Assembly (NCBI GenBank): GCA_036260935.1
Contig: DATALQ010000041.1
Span: 1 to 64,000, forward strand
Direction of reading: 5' to 3'
DNA length: 64,000 nt
DNA from: JAEYOM01 sp036260935
Lineage (GTDB): Bacteria > Bacillota > Clostridia > Acetivibrionales > DTU013
A program made the position numbers and the translations under genes. Below, one piece after another: positions 16,685 to 24,945 of this stretch; within the stretch, counting starts at the first letter, position 1; each line of letters starts with the position of its first letter. A model generated the notes under the pieces. It worked only from the letters and a program-made list of their open reading frames with translations. It ran no database searches and was not told the origin of the DNA.

Positions 16685-17458
16685 TCAACAGGTCAACGCC
16701 CTCTTCATTCTGGCCACATAATCTGCAACGTGTGGCACGCAGCTACTTCCGTACTGGCCGACGATCTTTACTACGGCACTGCCTACTATGACGCCGTCGG
16801 CGAATTCTGCCATCGCTGCCGCCTGTTCGGGCGCAGAGATTCCGAAACCGATGGCACAGGGGATATCCTTCACTTTCTTGACCAGATTGACCATCCCTCT
16901 GACATGGCTGCCGATATCCTGCCTGACGCCCGTAACTCCCATGGAGGAAACGCAGTAGACGAAGCCCTCCGCTTCAGAGGCAATCTTGCGCACACGGTCA
17001 CCGGAGGTCGGAGCAATCATTGATATCAGTGTGATTCCGTGCTTCCTGCAAAAAGGAAGCAGTTCCCCCTTTTCCTCGAACGGAAGATCCGGTACAATTA
17101 TCGCATCGATCCCGGCTTCGTGGCATTTCAGCAGAAATTTTTCCGGCCCATACGTGAAAATAGGATTTATATAAGTCATAAATGCAACAGGAATATCGCA
17201 GTTTTTTCTTACACGGCACATCATTCCGAAAATGTCGTCCGTAGTCACGCCGCCTGAAAGAGCCCTGTTGTCGGCTTCCTGTATGACCGGTCCTTCGGCA
17301 ATCGGATCGGAGAACGGTATGCCTAGCTCGATAAGGTCCGCACCGGCTTCCGCCATACTGTATACAAGCTGCTCGGTAACAGCGATCGAAGGGTCTCCCG
17401 CAGTAACGAACGGAATGAATGCTTTGCCTCCCGAAAATACTTTATTAATCCTAGTCAT
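16685..17458 (-). CDS. trpA: Tryptophan synthase alpha subunit
   Basis: The 257-residue barrel cleaves indole-3-glycerol phosphate to indole and glyceraldehyde 3-phosphate. Catalytic Glu is in LIELGIPFSDPIAEGPVIQ and Asp in AGIDAIIVPDLP; the GFGISAPEQ phosphate loop is present. It starts at ATG 17458, overlapping the trpB stop by eight bases, with GGGGGG upstream. An upstream in-frame extension inside trpB is not used by this reasoning. Confidence 0.95.
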   Translation of the reverse strand: MTRINKVFSGGKAFIPFVTAGDPSIAVTEQLVYSMAEAGADLIELGIPFSDPIAEGPVIQEADNRALSGGVTTDDIFGMMCRVRKNCDIPVAFMTYINPIFTYGPEKFLLKCHEAGIDAIIVPDLPFEEKGELLPFCRKHGITLISMIAPTSGDRVRKIASEAEGFVYCVSSMGVTGVRQDIGSHVRGMVNLVKKVKDIPCAIGFGISAPEQAAAMAEFADGVIVGSAVVKIVGQYGSSCVPHVADYVARMKRALTC

Positions 17459-18635
17459 GGATCTGCACCCCCCTGTACCTGGCAATCGCCGCCACGTCCT
17501 TGTCTCCTCTTCCCGACAGGCATACGACTATAATTTTATCTCTGCCCATGGCAGGCGCCAATTTCCTCGCATAGGCAACTGCATGCGCGCTTTCTATCGC
17601 CGGTATGATACCTTCCGTCCTCGAAAGGTATTCAAAAGTATCCACGGCCTCGTCGTCGGTCACAGGGACATATTCCGCCCTGCCCATATCCCTCAGGTTT
17701 GCATGTTCGGGGCCTACACCGGGATAATCGAGCCCTGCCGAAATTGAATAGACCGGCGCTATCTGGCCGTATTTATCCTGACAGAAGTAGGATTTCATCC
17801 CATGGAATATACCTATCGTACCGGTCGCCATCGTTGCCGCGGTCTTATCGGTATCGACACCGCGTCCGGCGGCCTCACACCCTATAAGCCGTACGTTTTC
17901 GTCGCCAATGAAATCATGAAATAGCCCCATGGCGTTACTGCCGCCGCCAACGCAAGCCAGCACGGCATCAGGAAGCCTTCCTTCCTTTTCCTGCATCTGC
18001 TTTTTTGTTTCGCGTCCTATAACGCTTTGAAAATCCCTGACAATGGTCGGGAAAGGATGAGGTCCCATGACTGAGCCCAGTACGTAATGCGTATCGGCTA
18101 CGCGGTTGGTCCATTCGCGCATCGTCTCATTCACGGCGTCCTTGAGCGTCTGTGTCCCGCTTGTCACCGCATGGACCTTCGCGCCGAGCAGTTCCATCCT
18201 GTAAACGTTCAGCGCCTGCCTTTCGGTATCCTCCCTGCCCATGAATATTTCGCATTCCATACCCATCAATGCAGCTGCCGTAGCCGTAGCCACACCGTGC
18301 TGCCCAGCCCCCGTTTCAGCGATAACACGGGTCTTGCCCATCTTCCTGGCAAGGAGCACCTGCCCAAGAACGTTGTTTATTTTGTGTGAACCGGTATGGT
18401 TAAGATCCTCGCGCTTTAGATATATCTTTGCCCCACCCAGGTCCCTGGTCATTTTTTCGGCGTAATACAGCAGCGAAGGCCTCCCGGCATAGTTTGCAAG
18501 CAAATCGTCAAGCTCCTTTATGAACTCCGGGTCCCTGCTGAAATGTTCATAGGCTTCTTCAAGCTCTATTACGGCATTCATCAGCGTTTCAGGTATATAC
18601 TGACCGCCGTGGATGCCGAATCTTCCTTTTGACAT
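17451..18635 (-). CDS. trpB: Tryptophan synthase beta subunit
   Basis: The 394-residue PLP enzyme joins indole and serine to make tryptophan. The PLP lysine is in LNHTGSHKINN, the phosphate-binding loop is CVGGGSNAMG, and the COMM-type ETGAGQHGVATATAAA stretch is intact. It resembles the ordinary TrpB1 type that works with TrpA. I choose ATG 18635 (MSKGRFGIHGGQYIPETL) after GGGGGAAG; the longer frame reaches back into the T-box leader. It is the first gene of the operon, behind the Trp T-box. Confidence 0.95.
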   Translation of the reverse strand: MSKGRFGIHGGQYIPETLMNAVIELEEAYEHFSRDPEFIKELDDLLANYAGRPSLLYYAEKMTRDLGGAKIYLKREDLNHTGSHKINNVLGQVLLARKMGKTRVIAETGAGQHGVATATAAALMGMECEIFMGREDTERQALNVYRMELLGAKVHAVTSGTQTLKDAVNETMREWTNRVADTHYVLGSVMGPHPFPTIVRDFQSVIGRETKKQMQEKEGRLPDAVLACVGGGSNAMGLFHDFIGDENVRLIGCEAAGRGVDTDKTAATMATGTIGIFHGMKSYFCQDKYGQIAPVYSISAGLDYPGVGPEHANLRDMGRAEYVPVTDDEAVDTFEYLSRTEGIIPAIESAHAVAYARKLAPAMGRDKIIVVCLSGRGDKDVAAIARYRGVQIHD

Positions 18636-18707
18636 CACTGCTTCCCCCTTCCGGCTATGGAATGATTTTTTTATAATATGATGTATTTGCATAGGTTTTG
18701 AGAAATA

Positions 18708-18984
18708 AAAAAAGCCTTCATCCCCTATACAGGGACAAAAGCTTGGCTTCTGCGGTACCACCCAATTTGACGAATAATCGTCCGCTCAAATATGTATACT
18801 GACATATACACCCTCCTGATAACGGGCAGGTTCCCCGTAAGCGCCTACTTTTATCGATTTCAGGCTTCCCTCGCAAGTCCATTCAGGATGACTTTGCAGC
18901 CGCATTCGCACCATCGTCGGCTCTCTTCGTACAAAGACTCATTCTTACTTCTCTTGTTCACAGGTTTCAATATTTTATTGAAAA
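18708..18984 (-). promoter_or_regulatory. T-box riboswitch leader of the trp operon (specifier TGG, Trp)
   Basis: The minus-strand leader holds T-box core TTGGGTGGTACCGCA (around 18751-18765) followed by a terminator AAGCTTTTGTCCC...GGGGATGAAGGCTTTTTTT (18708-18744). Stem I has AGAGAGC and the apical GATGGTGCGAATGC loop. The specifier region reads CCTGAATGGACTTGC, with TGG at 18879-18881. It should switch trpBADCF on when tRNA-Trp is uncharged. Confidence 0.95.
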
Positions 18985-18985
18985 A

Positions 18986-19015
18986 ATTGTAACATCGGAC
19001 AATCCCGTTTGTCAA
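18986..19015 (-). promoter_or_regulatory. Sigma-A-type promoter of the trp operon
   Basis: On the minus strand TTGACA (19010-19015) and TACAAT (18986-18991) are 18 bases apart, with an extended TG before the -10. It ends about 20 bases from the azoreductase stop codon. Confidence 0.75.
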
Positions 19016-19036
19016 CAATAATTTTTTTCTGTTTTT

Positions 19037-19642
19037 TCAGAAAGTGTCAGCTAGTTCATTTGCCCTTTTTATAGCACCGTCTAAGATGGCTTCCACATTC
19101 TGACCGACAACGTCGAGATTCTCGGCAGTTATCGTAGTAAAATCGGTTACGCCCAAAAAGCCTAATATGGTCCTCAGATATCTGTCTCCCATTTCAAAAT
19201 TACTGTACGGCTCAGCATGATAGTCTCCGCCCCGGGCTGTGATATTGACAGCCTTCTTTCCCTTCAGGAGTCCCACTGGGCCCGATTCGGTATATTTGAA
19301 GGTTATGCCCGTAACCGTTATATAGTCGATGTAAGCCTTCAAGATCGCCGGGATACTCAGGTTCCACATCGGCTCGGCTATTACGTATTTATCAGCTTCC
19401 GCGAACTGGTAGGTATATTTGAGTATCCTGTGCTTGCGGCTTTCTTCGGTTTTGGGACCGAAAACGGTATTGATATCCTCTTCGGTCAGAAATGCTATAT
19501 CCTCCTTATAGAGGTCCAGTTCAACCACGTTATCGCCTGGATGGCTCTTTTTATAGGCTTCGATAAAACTGTCGGAAACCCTGAAAGTCCTCGAGGCTCC
19601 TTCAGGCTTTGCATTTGCTTTGATATACAGGATCGTTCCCAC
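19037..19642 (-). CDS. azoR: FMN-dependent NADH-azoreductase / quinone reductase
   Basis: The 201-residue flavodoxin-fold protein has the AzoR hallmarks ILYIKANAKPEGASRTFRVSD (read as ILYIKANAKPEG then ASRTFRVSD), the FMN loop AEPMWNLSIPAILKAYID and ARGGDYHAEPYSNFE. It should reduce quinones or azo compounds with NADH. I favour the GTG at 19642, nine bases after AAAGGAG, over the ATG at 19663. It is a single gene ending just upstream of the trp promoter. Confidence 0.88.
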   Translation of the reverse strand: MGTILYIKANAKPEGASRTFRVSDSFIEAYKKSHPGDNVVELDLYKEDIAFLTEEDINTVFGPKTEESRKHRILKYTYQFAEADKYVIAEPMWNLSIPAILKAYIDYITVTGITFKYTESGPVGLLKGKKAVNITARGGDYHAEPYSNFEMGDRYLRTILGFLGVTDFTTITAENLDVVGQNVEAILDGAIKRANELADTF

Positions 19643-19769
19643 TGGCACATTCTCCTTTAACATTTAATACATGATTAGTATGCTGCAGAGAACAAGTCTT
19701 ATACAGTCGCGAAGCCGTAAAAATTTAAGTATGAGCATCCCCAAGCCGTAAAAACTTTCTTCGGCGGCC

Positions 19770-20156
19770 TTAAATGTAAATTTCCACAAGCTTTTCCGCG
19801 ACAGGCACGTCAGCCGGCAGAAGCCTGTATGATTTAAGCTCGCTCATGGGCACCCACCGGCAGTCATCATGCACAGACAGCCCGATCCCGCCGTCAATTA
19901 TCTCCGCCCTGTAGGCAAGGAGTCGGATCGTCCCTTTAGGATACTCATAAATGCTCTCACAGACAAATTCACCTATTTCCGCCTTTATTCCAAGCTCCTC
20001 AAAAAGCTCACGCCGCAGGCACTCCTGCGGAGTCTCGTCCTTTTCGACCTTCCCGCCGGGAAATTCCCAGCCTCCTGCGGAATTCTCACCCGGAGCCCGC
20101 CGGGCTATAAAAACTTTCCCATCCTTCATTATTACTGCGGCGGTTACATCCTTCAT
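19770..20156 (-). CDS. Nudix hydrolase, MutT/NudG-like
   Basis: The 128-residue protein has a complete Nudix box, GGKVEKDETPQECLRRELFE then ELGI, matching GX5EX7REUXEEXGU. VTAAVIMKDGKVFIARR and WEFPGGK fit the MutT/NudG group that hydrolyses oxidised or modified nucleoside triphosphates. ATG 20156 follows GGGGAGAA. It is divergent from the YetF-like gene. Confidence 0.88.
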   Translation of the reverse strand: MKDVTAAVIMKDGKVFIARRAPGENSAGGWEFPGGKVEKDETPQECLRRELFEELGIKAEIGEFVCESIYEYPKGTIRLLAYRAEIIDGGIGLSVHDDCRWVPMSELKSYRLLPADVPVAEKLVEIYI

Positions 20157-20288
20157 ATTACGATTCTCCCCGTATTTACATTTCCCGGATATATACTATC
20201 ATATCAACAAAACAGCAGTATATCCAAACGGATATTTTTCGCTCAAAATCAGAATCTATTATCAAAAATAATCGACAGAGGTGTTTAT

Positions 20289-20996
20289 ATGTCCTGGGGA
20301 GAGATCACTGTAAGACTTGTAGCAACTTATTTTGCAATGCTCATAATGGCAAGGCTCATGGGAAAGATACAGCTTACCCAGCTTACCTTTTTTAACTATA
20401 TAACAGGCATTACTGTTGGAACAGTCACCGCGACAATGATATTCACCCCCGGCTTTATTCTGGCGAAGGGCTTGTATGCCTTGGCTTTATGGGGATTGCT
20501 GACGATGCTGATGGAATATCTGTCGATCAAATCTATCGGCTTGAGAAGGATCATCGACGGTCAGCCCGTCATACTGATACAGCACGGGGAGGTAGTGAAA
20601 TCGGCACTGTATAAAACCAGGCTCAATCTGGATCAGCTGAAGATGCTGCTGCGCAAGGAAAACGTATATGATATGAAGGAAGTCGATTATGCAATCCTCG
20701 AAAACAACGGGGAATTGTCTGTTCTAAAGAAGGATGAATTTAAGAACACTTTAAAGAAGGACCTCGGATTACCCTTGAATCCGGCAAGCAATATGCCTAC
20801 CGAAGTTATAAGCGACAGCAGGATACTTGACGATAACCTTAAAAGGATTAACCTCGACCGCAACTGGCTCAGAAATGAAATAAGCAAGCTGGGGTTCCGG
20901 CGGACGGAAGACATTTTTTATGCGGAAGTCGCCAGCGACGGGCAGCTTTATGTAATGCCGGTGCATAAAAAGGACAGCTTTTTCAGGCCACGATAA
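20289..20996 (+). CDS. DUF421/YetF-like membrane protein
   Basis: The 235-residue protein starts MSWGEITVRLVATYFAMLI and has about three N-terminal membrane helices containing ARLMGKIQLTQLTFFNYITG, the DUF421 signature. The soluble half carries IDGQPVILIQHGEV and the YAILENNGELSVLKK strand typical of YetF/YkjA/YrbG. ATG 20289 follows GAGGTGTT. Members of this family are linked to spore germination or envelope functions in Bacillus, but the activity is unknown. Confidence 0.85.
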   Translation: MSWGEITVRLVATYFAMLIMARLMGKIQLTQLTFFNYITGITVGTVTATMIFTPGFILAKGLYALALWGLLTMLMEYLSIKSIGLRRIIDGQPVILIQHGEVVKSALYKTRLNLDQLKMLLRKENVYDMKEVDYAILENNGELSVLKKDEFKNTLKKDLGLPLNPASNMPTEVISDSRILDDNLKRINLDRNWLRNEISKLGFRRTEDIFYAEVASDGQLYVMPVHKKDSFFRPR

Positions 20997-21078
20997 AAGA
21001 CTTCTGTATAAAATTAAATATCAGTACATTGACGGAGCTTTACGTATAATCTAATATATAATTATACGGGAGAAATAA

Positions 21079-22263
21079 ATGAATATAAAACAAAACATTT
21101 TTTTTAGAAAAACAGCTCTGTTCATAATCGTGGTTGTGTCGGTCGTGGCCGGCGTATTGTTGGCGTTCAAGCTGGCGTTTTTTCTGATGCCCTTTCTCAT
21201 TGCTTTTGCACTGTCTTCTCTGATGGAACCGGTAATCCGTTTCCTTACAAAAAAAGTACATTTCAAAAGGAGCGGGGCGGCGCCTCTGGTGTTGCTTCTG
21301 ATATTGGGTTCCATCGTAACGCTGGTCGTTCTGGCGATTCTAAAGCTGATCAAGGAGTTCAAGGATCTGCTGGTGATCGCGCCTGACTTGCTTTCGAACC
21401 TCTATACAAAAATAATGGACCTGGTCCAGCAGGGTTCAGAATACACAAAATGGATGCCGGTGGAATTGACCGACAATCTCCGGAACGCATTCACAAATCT
21501 TTCTACAACGATTACAGGCTTCAGTGCGACCGTTGTAAAGGGAGCTTTCGTAACAGCCACCTCACTCCCGGAAATACTTATATTTACGCTCATCACGATA
21601 CTTGCCACATTCTTTCTGTCCAAGGACCGCGACAGGATAGCGGCTGTCTTTGCGCGTCACCTGCCTGAAAGCTGGCTTCATCGCATACTGGCTGTAAAAA
21701 AGGATCTCTTCAACGCATTGTTCGGATATCTGAGGGCTGCGCTCATAATGATGTCTATAACCTTTGCTGAGGTCTTTATCGGCCTGAGTATCATAGGCAT
21801 CGATTACACTTTACTGTTGGCGTTTCTCACCGCGCTCATCGACGCACTTCCCGTGCTTGGAACCGGGAGTGTCCTGATCCCCTGGTCCGTGTACTCCTTC
21901 GTTACAGGCGATATCAGGATGGGAATCTCACTATTGGTACTGTATTTCGTCGTACTGGTTGTCCGTCAGATAATAGAGCCCAAGGTAGTAGGCCATCAGA
22001 TCGGCGTATATCCTCTCATGACACTGCTGGCGATGTATACAGGCCTGCGCCTGATAGGCTTCGCAGGTTTAATCCTTGGACCGATCTCCTACCTTATCAT
22101 CCGCAACATCCTGCTCACGATTTATAAAGGCAGGTCTGTAAAGGAAATTATAGGCTTAAACGGTAAGGGCGCGGACAACACCGCAAAAAGCGCGGATAAC
22201 ACCGCGATAAGCACAGATAATATAGCTGAAAATTCCGAATCAAAGTCCACCAAGCCTGATTGA
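21079..22263 (+). CDS. ytvI: AI-2E/YtvI-family membrane protein, sporulation type
   Basis: The 394-residue polytopic protein matches the AI-2E transporter superfamily, closest to sporulation protein YtvI: the AFALSSLMEPVIRFL start, LPVLGTGSVLIPWSVYSF and VRQIIEPKVVGHQIGVYPL. Eight or so membrane helices are visible. ATG 21079 is preceded by GGGAGAAA. The C-terminal tail is a low-complexity repeat (ADNTAKS, ADNTAIS, TDNIAEN) made by in-frame duplication. Function in spores is not established at molecular level. Confidence 0.82.
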   Translation: MNIKQNIFFRKTALFIIVVVSVVAGVLLAFKLAFFLMPFLIAFALSSLMEPVIRFLTKKVHFKRSGAAPLVLLLILGSIVTLVVLAILKLIKEFKDLLVIAPDLLSNLYTKIMDLVQQGSEYTKWMPVELTDNLRNAFTNLSTTITGFSATVVKGAFVTATSLPEILIFTLITILATFFLSKDRDRIAAVFARHLPESWLHRILAVKKDLFNALFGYLRAALIMMSITFAEVFIGLSIIGIDYTLLLAFLTALIDALPVLGTGSVLIPWSVYSFVTGDIRMGISLLVLYFVVLVVRQIIEPKVVGHQIGVYPLMTLLAMYTGLRLIGFAGLILGPISYLIIRNILLTIYKGRSVKEIIGLNGKGADNTAKSADNTAISTDNIAENSESKSTKPD

Positions 22264-22333
22264 CATACTGCCTTTGTCTTCCGGGCGACCCACCAGTGCG
22301 GTCCCGCTTTGCAGGACACACCGCGTATGAGAT

Positions 22334-22363
22334 TAAAACCCGCCTCCGAATGGAGACGGGTTT
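22334..22363 (+). terminator. Probable terminator after ytvI
   Basis: AAACCCGCCTCC (about 22335-22347) pairs with GGAGACGGGTTT (about 22351-22362), followed by a weak T-rich tail. Confidence 0.6.
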
Positions 22364-22395
22364 CATAATTAATGGAGTATAGTGATGTCTTGTAC

Positions 22396-22430
22396 AAAAA
22401 TGGCCGACGCTCGATGCGCCGGCCATTTCA
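22396..22430 (-). terminator. Intrinsic terminator of hppA
   Basis: On the minus strand AAATGGCCGGCGC pairs with GCGTCGGCCATTT around ATCGA and runs into TTTTTG, just after the pyrophosphatase stop at 22454. Confidence 0.85.
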
Positions 22431-22453
22431 TTGCTTACAGGTCCATTCCGGAC

Positions 22454-24532
22454 TTATTTGATAAGTGACATCGATACGAACAGTCCTGCCGTAAGCGAGG
22501 ATACCAGCGATACGACGGTGATCTGTGTATTGAGTGAAGGACCTGCGGTATCCTTGAAAGGATCGCCGACGGTATCACCGACGACTGCGGCCTTGTGAGC
22601 CTCAGAGCCCCTGCCGCCTACATTGCCGGCTTCAACATATTTCTTGGAGTTATCCCAGAGTCCGCCGGCATTGCTCATGAACAATGCAAGCAGCAAGCCG
22701 CTCAGGATGTTTCCTGTGAGGAAGCCGCCAATTGCATGTACGCCGCCTATGAAGCCAACCACCAGCGTGGAAATTATGGCCACGAGTCCTGCGGGTACCA
22801 GTTCGCGAAGCGCTCCCTTGGTTGCTATATCGATACACTTGTCGTATTCGGGAATAACACCTTCCTTGCCTTCCTTTAGACCAACAATCTCATTGAACTG
22901 ACGGTGTATCTCCGCGACCATCCTCTGAGCGTTGCGACCAACACCGAGCATCAGCATAGCAGAGAATATAGCCGGTATCGCGACGCCGACGATCATACCG
23001 AAGAATACGACCGGGTTCATGACATCGAAGCCCTTTATAAGCTCCATGCCTTTTTCAGCAAGGACAACATTTACCTCAGCCATATAAGCTCCGAGAAGGG
23101 CGATAACCGTCAATCCTGCTGCGCCTATCGCAAATCCCTTGGTTATGGCCTTTACGGTATTGCCTGCGCTGTCGAGTTCGTCAGTAACCTTCAGCGCTTC
23201 CTCTCCGAGGCTGCCCATTTCAACGAGGCCTCTCGCATTATCAACGATCGGTCCGTAAGCATCGTTTGAAATGATCATTCCGACTATGGAGAGCATGCCC
23301 AGAGCTGCCATCGCTATTCCGAAAAGCGCGTCCATATTAGTATTGGGGTCTATCCCGTCGCAGATCATATAGGACGCCATCGCTGATATGCCTATTCCGA
23401 TAAGAGCCGGGAATGCGCTAAGAAATCCGTAACAGACACCGTTGATGATTGTAAAGGCCGGTCCGGATTTGGAGGCTTCAGCCACTGTACGGACAGGCTT
23501 TTTGGCGTCATTGGTGAAATAGTCGGAAGCTATTCCGACGATAACGCCCACGGCAAGACCGATGACTGTTGCACCCCAGTAACGCCAGTTAAAGTTGAAG
23601 AAATAGGTAGCCCCTGCTGTCAGGACAGCAAAGAGGAGAGTGGTTATGTAAGTACAGTTATTCAATGCAGAGCTCGGATCGCCGTTTTTCCTGATACGTC
23701 CGAAGAAAATACCGACGATCGATGCCAAAAGGCCGATAGCTGCATATGCGAAAATCATGCCTGTATTGATACCCGTACCGCCGTCGATAGCCATCGCAAG
23801 CGTCAAAGCCGCAGCCATCGAGGCAACGTTGGAATCGAACAGGTCTGCGCCCATACCGGCAACGTCGCCAACGTTATCACCTACGTTATCGGCGATAACT
23901 GCAGGGTTGCGCGGGTCGTCTTCAGGAATGCCCAATTCAACCTTGCCAACCAGGTCGGCACTTACGTCTGCCGTCTTTGTGAATATACCGCCGCCTGCTT
24001 TTGCAAACAGAGCCAGTGATGATGCTCCGAAGCTGAAGCCAAGTACGGCCGTCGAATCGCCTGTAAGCAACAGTACGCCGACAACACCGAGAAGGCTTGT
24101 TCCAACGACTGCCATTCCCATTACGGCGCCGCCTCTGAAACCTGACATGAATGAAGTATTGATATCTTTAGTAGCAGCCTCCGCACTTTTTACATTTGCA
24201 ATTGTCGCTACAAAAATACCGATTTTACCTGCTAATGCAGAAAGAGCTGAGCCTACGATGTAGGAAACCGCCATCATAATGTTCGACGCCGGTTTTCCGT
24301 TCCAGATCGGCTGGGGCAGGAACAAAAGGATAAGTACTGCTACAACGCCCACGAATATCGCCAAAATTTTGTATTCTCTGCCCAGAAAGGTGTTTGCGCC
24401 CTTTCTGATCAGTAATCCGACCCTGGCGATTTCAGGATTGGATGAGGGTTGTGATTTTACCCAGGTATAGAGCCAGGCTGCTACTCCCAAAGCGAGCACT
24501 GATACTAGAATTGCTACGACCGACCAATTCAT
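22454..24532 (-). CDS. hppA: Membrane-bound proton-translocating pyrophosphatase, K+-independent type
   Basis: The 692-residue enzyme starts at ATG 24532 (MNWSVVAILVSV) after TTGGGAGGCG. It couples PPi hydrolysis to cation pumping through about 16 membrane helices. The pyrophosphate-binding acidic clusters are present: DVSADLVGKVELGIPEDDPR, ADNVGDNVGDVAGMGADLF and, near the end, VVGDTVGDPFKDTAGPSLN. The position that separates K+-dependent (Ala) from K+-independent (Lys) enzymes lies in GNTVKAITKG and is Lys. Known Lys-type enzymes pump protons, so H+ rather than Na+ is expected. It should recover energy from PPi made in biosynthesis. The gene is monocistronic and ends in its own terminator. 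Confidence 0.95.
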   Translation of the reverse strand: MNWSVVAILVSVLALGVAAWLYTWVKSQPSSNPEIARVGLLIRKGANTFLGREYKILAIFVGVVAVLILLFLPQPIWNGKPASNIMMAVSYIVGSALSALAGKIGIFVATIANVKSAEAATKDINTSFMSGFRGGAVMGMAVVGTSLLGVVGVLLLTGDSTAVLGFSFGASSLALFAKAGGGIFTKTADVSADLVGKVELGIPEDDPRNPAVIADNVGDNVGDVAGMGADLFDSNVASMAAALTLAMAIDGGTGINTGMIFAYAAIGLLASIVGIFFGRIRKNGDPSSALNNCTYITTLLFAVLTAGATYFFNFNWRYWGATVIGLAVGVIVGIASDYFTNDAKKPVRTVAEASKSGPAFTIINGVCYGFLSAFPALIGIGISAMASYMICDGIDPNTNMDALFGIAMAALGMLSIVGMIISNDAYGPIVDNARGLVEMGSLGEEALKVTDELDSAGNTVKAITKGFAIGAAGLTVIALLGAYMAEVNVVLAEKGMELIKGFDVMNPVVFFGMIVGVAIPAIFSAMLMLGVGRNAQRMVAEIHRQFNEIVGLKEGKEGVIPEYDKCIDIATKGALRELVPAGLVAIISTLVVGFIGGVHAIGGFLTGNILSGLLLALFMSNAGGLWDNSKKYVEAGNVGGRGSEAHKAAVVGDTVGDPFKDTAGPSLNTQITVVSLVSSLTAGLFVSMSLIK

Positions 24533-24713
24533 TTTAACGCCTCCCAAGATCAAAAATAATGTATTATAAAGTGTAAATACATTCGTACTGTGTGAGTCTC
24601 GCGAGTGTGTGAAAAATCAAAATTGCGCCTTTTACATTATAATGCCAAAAAGTAAACAATGCAATATCAATATACGCATGCGTTTGCCCGGTATAAAAAA
24701 CTTGAGTTTTTTG

Positions 24714-24742
24714 TTGAAAAAATGGAAAGCGAATGATATAAT
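24714..24742 (+). promoter_or_regulatory. Sigma-A-type promoter of the uracil permease gene
   Basis: TTGAAA (24714-24719), a 17-base spacer and a perfect TATAAT (24737-24742) with TG before it. Transcription would start about 10 bases upstream of the PyrR-binding motif. Confidence 0.82.
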
Positions 24743-24756
24743 GACGAAGGCAAAAA

Positions 24757-24897
24757 TCTTTAAGAACGGTACAGAGATGCCGACAAGATCATAATTTATG
24801 CGGTTCGGGCGGTTTGACCCATGGGCTTTATTCAGTGAACCGTAATTCGGATGAGACGATCTTGTTTGCATGCTGCAGACAAGATTTTTTATTTTCA
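24757..24897 (+). promoter_or_regulatory. PyrR-type attenuator leader
   Basis: The transcript opens with TCTTTAAGAACGGTACAGAG and continues ATGCCGACAAGA (24757-24789). This matches the PyrR-binding consensus (UUUAA, CAGAGA in the loop, GnAAGA) folded on GGTA/TGCC. A CGGTTC/GAACCG pairing follows (about 24800-24843), then an intrinsic terminator ATCTTGT...ACAAGAT with a T-run (24859-24897). The 5' ACAAGATC overlaps the sequence able to pair with the terminator's left arm, as needed for an antiterminator. PyrR with UMP should terminate transcription when pyrimidines are plentiful. Confidence 0.72.
24859..24897 (+). terminator. Attenuator terminator upstream of uracil permease
   Basis: Perfect 7-bp stem ATCTTGT (24859-24865) / ACAAGAT (24879-24885), loop TTGCATGCTGCAG, then TTTTTTATTTT. 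It lies before the gene's ribosome-binding site, so it can control expression. Confidence 0.85.
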
Positions 24898-24945
24898 CAA
24901 GTAAGTGCTCTACTCAAATTTATAATATATCAAGGAGGATTTACT

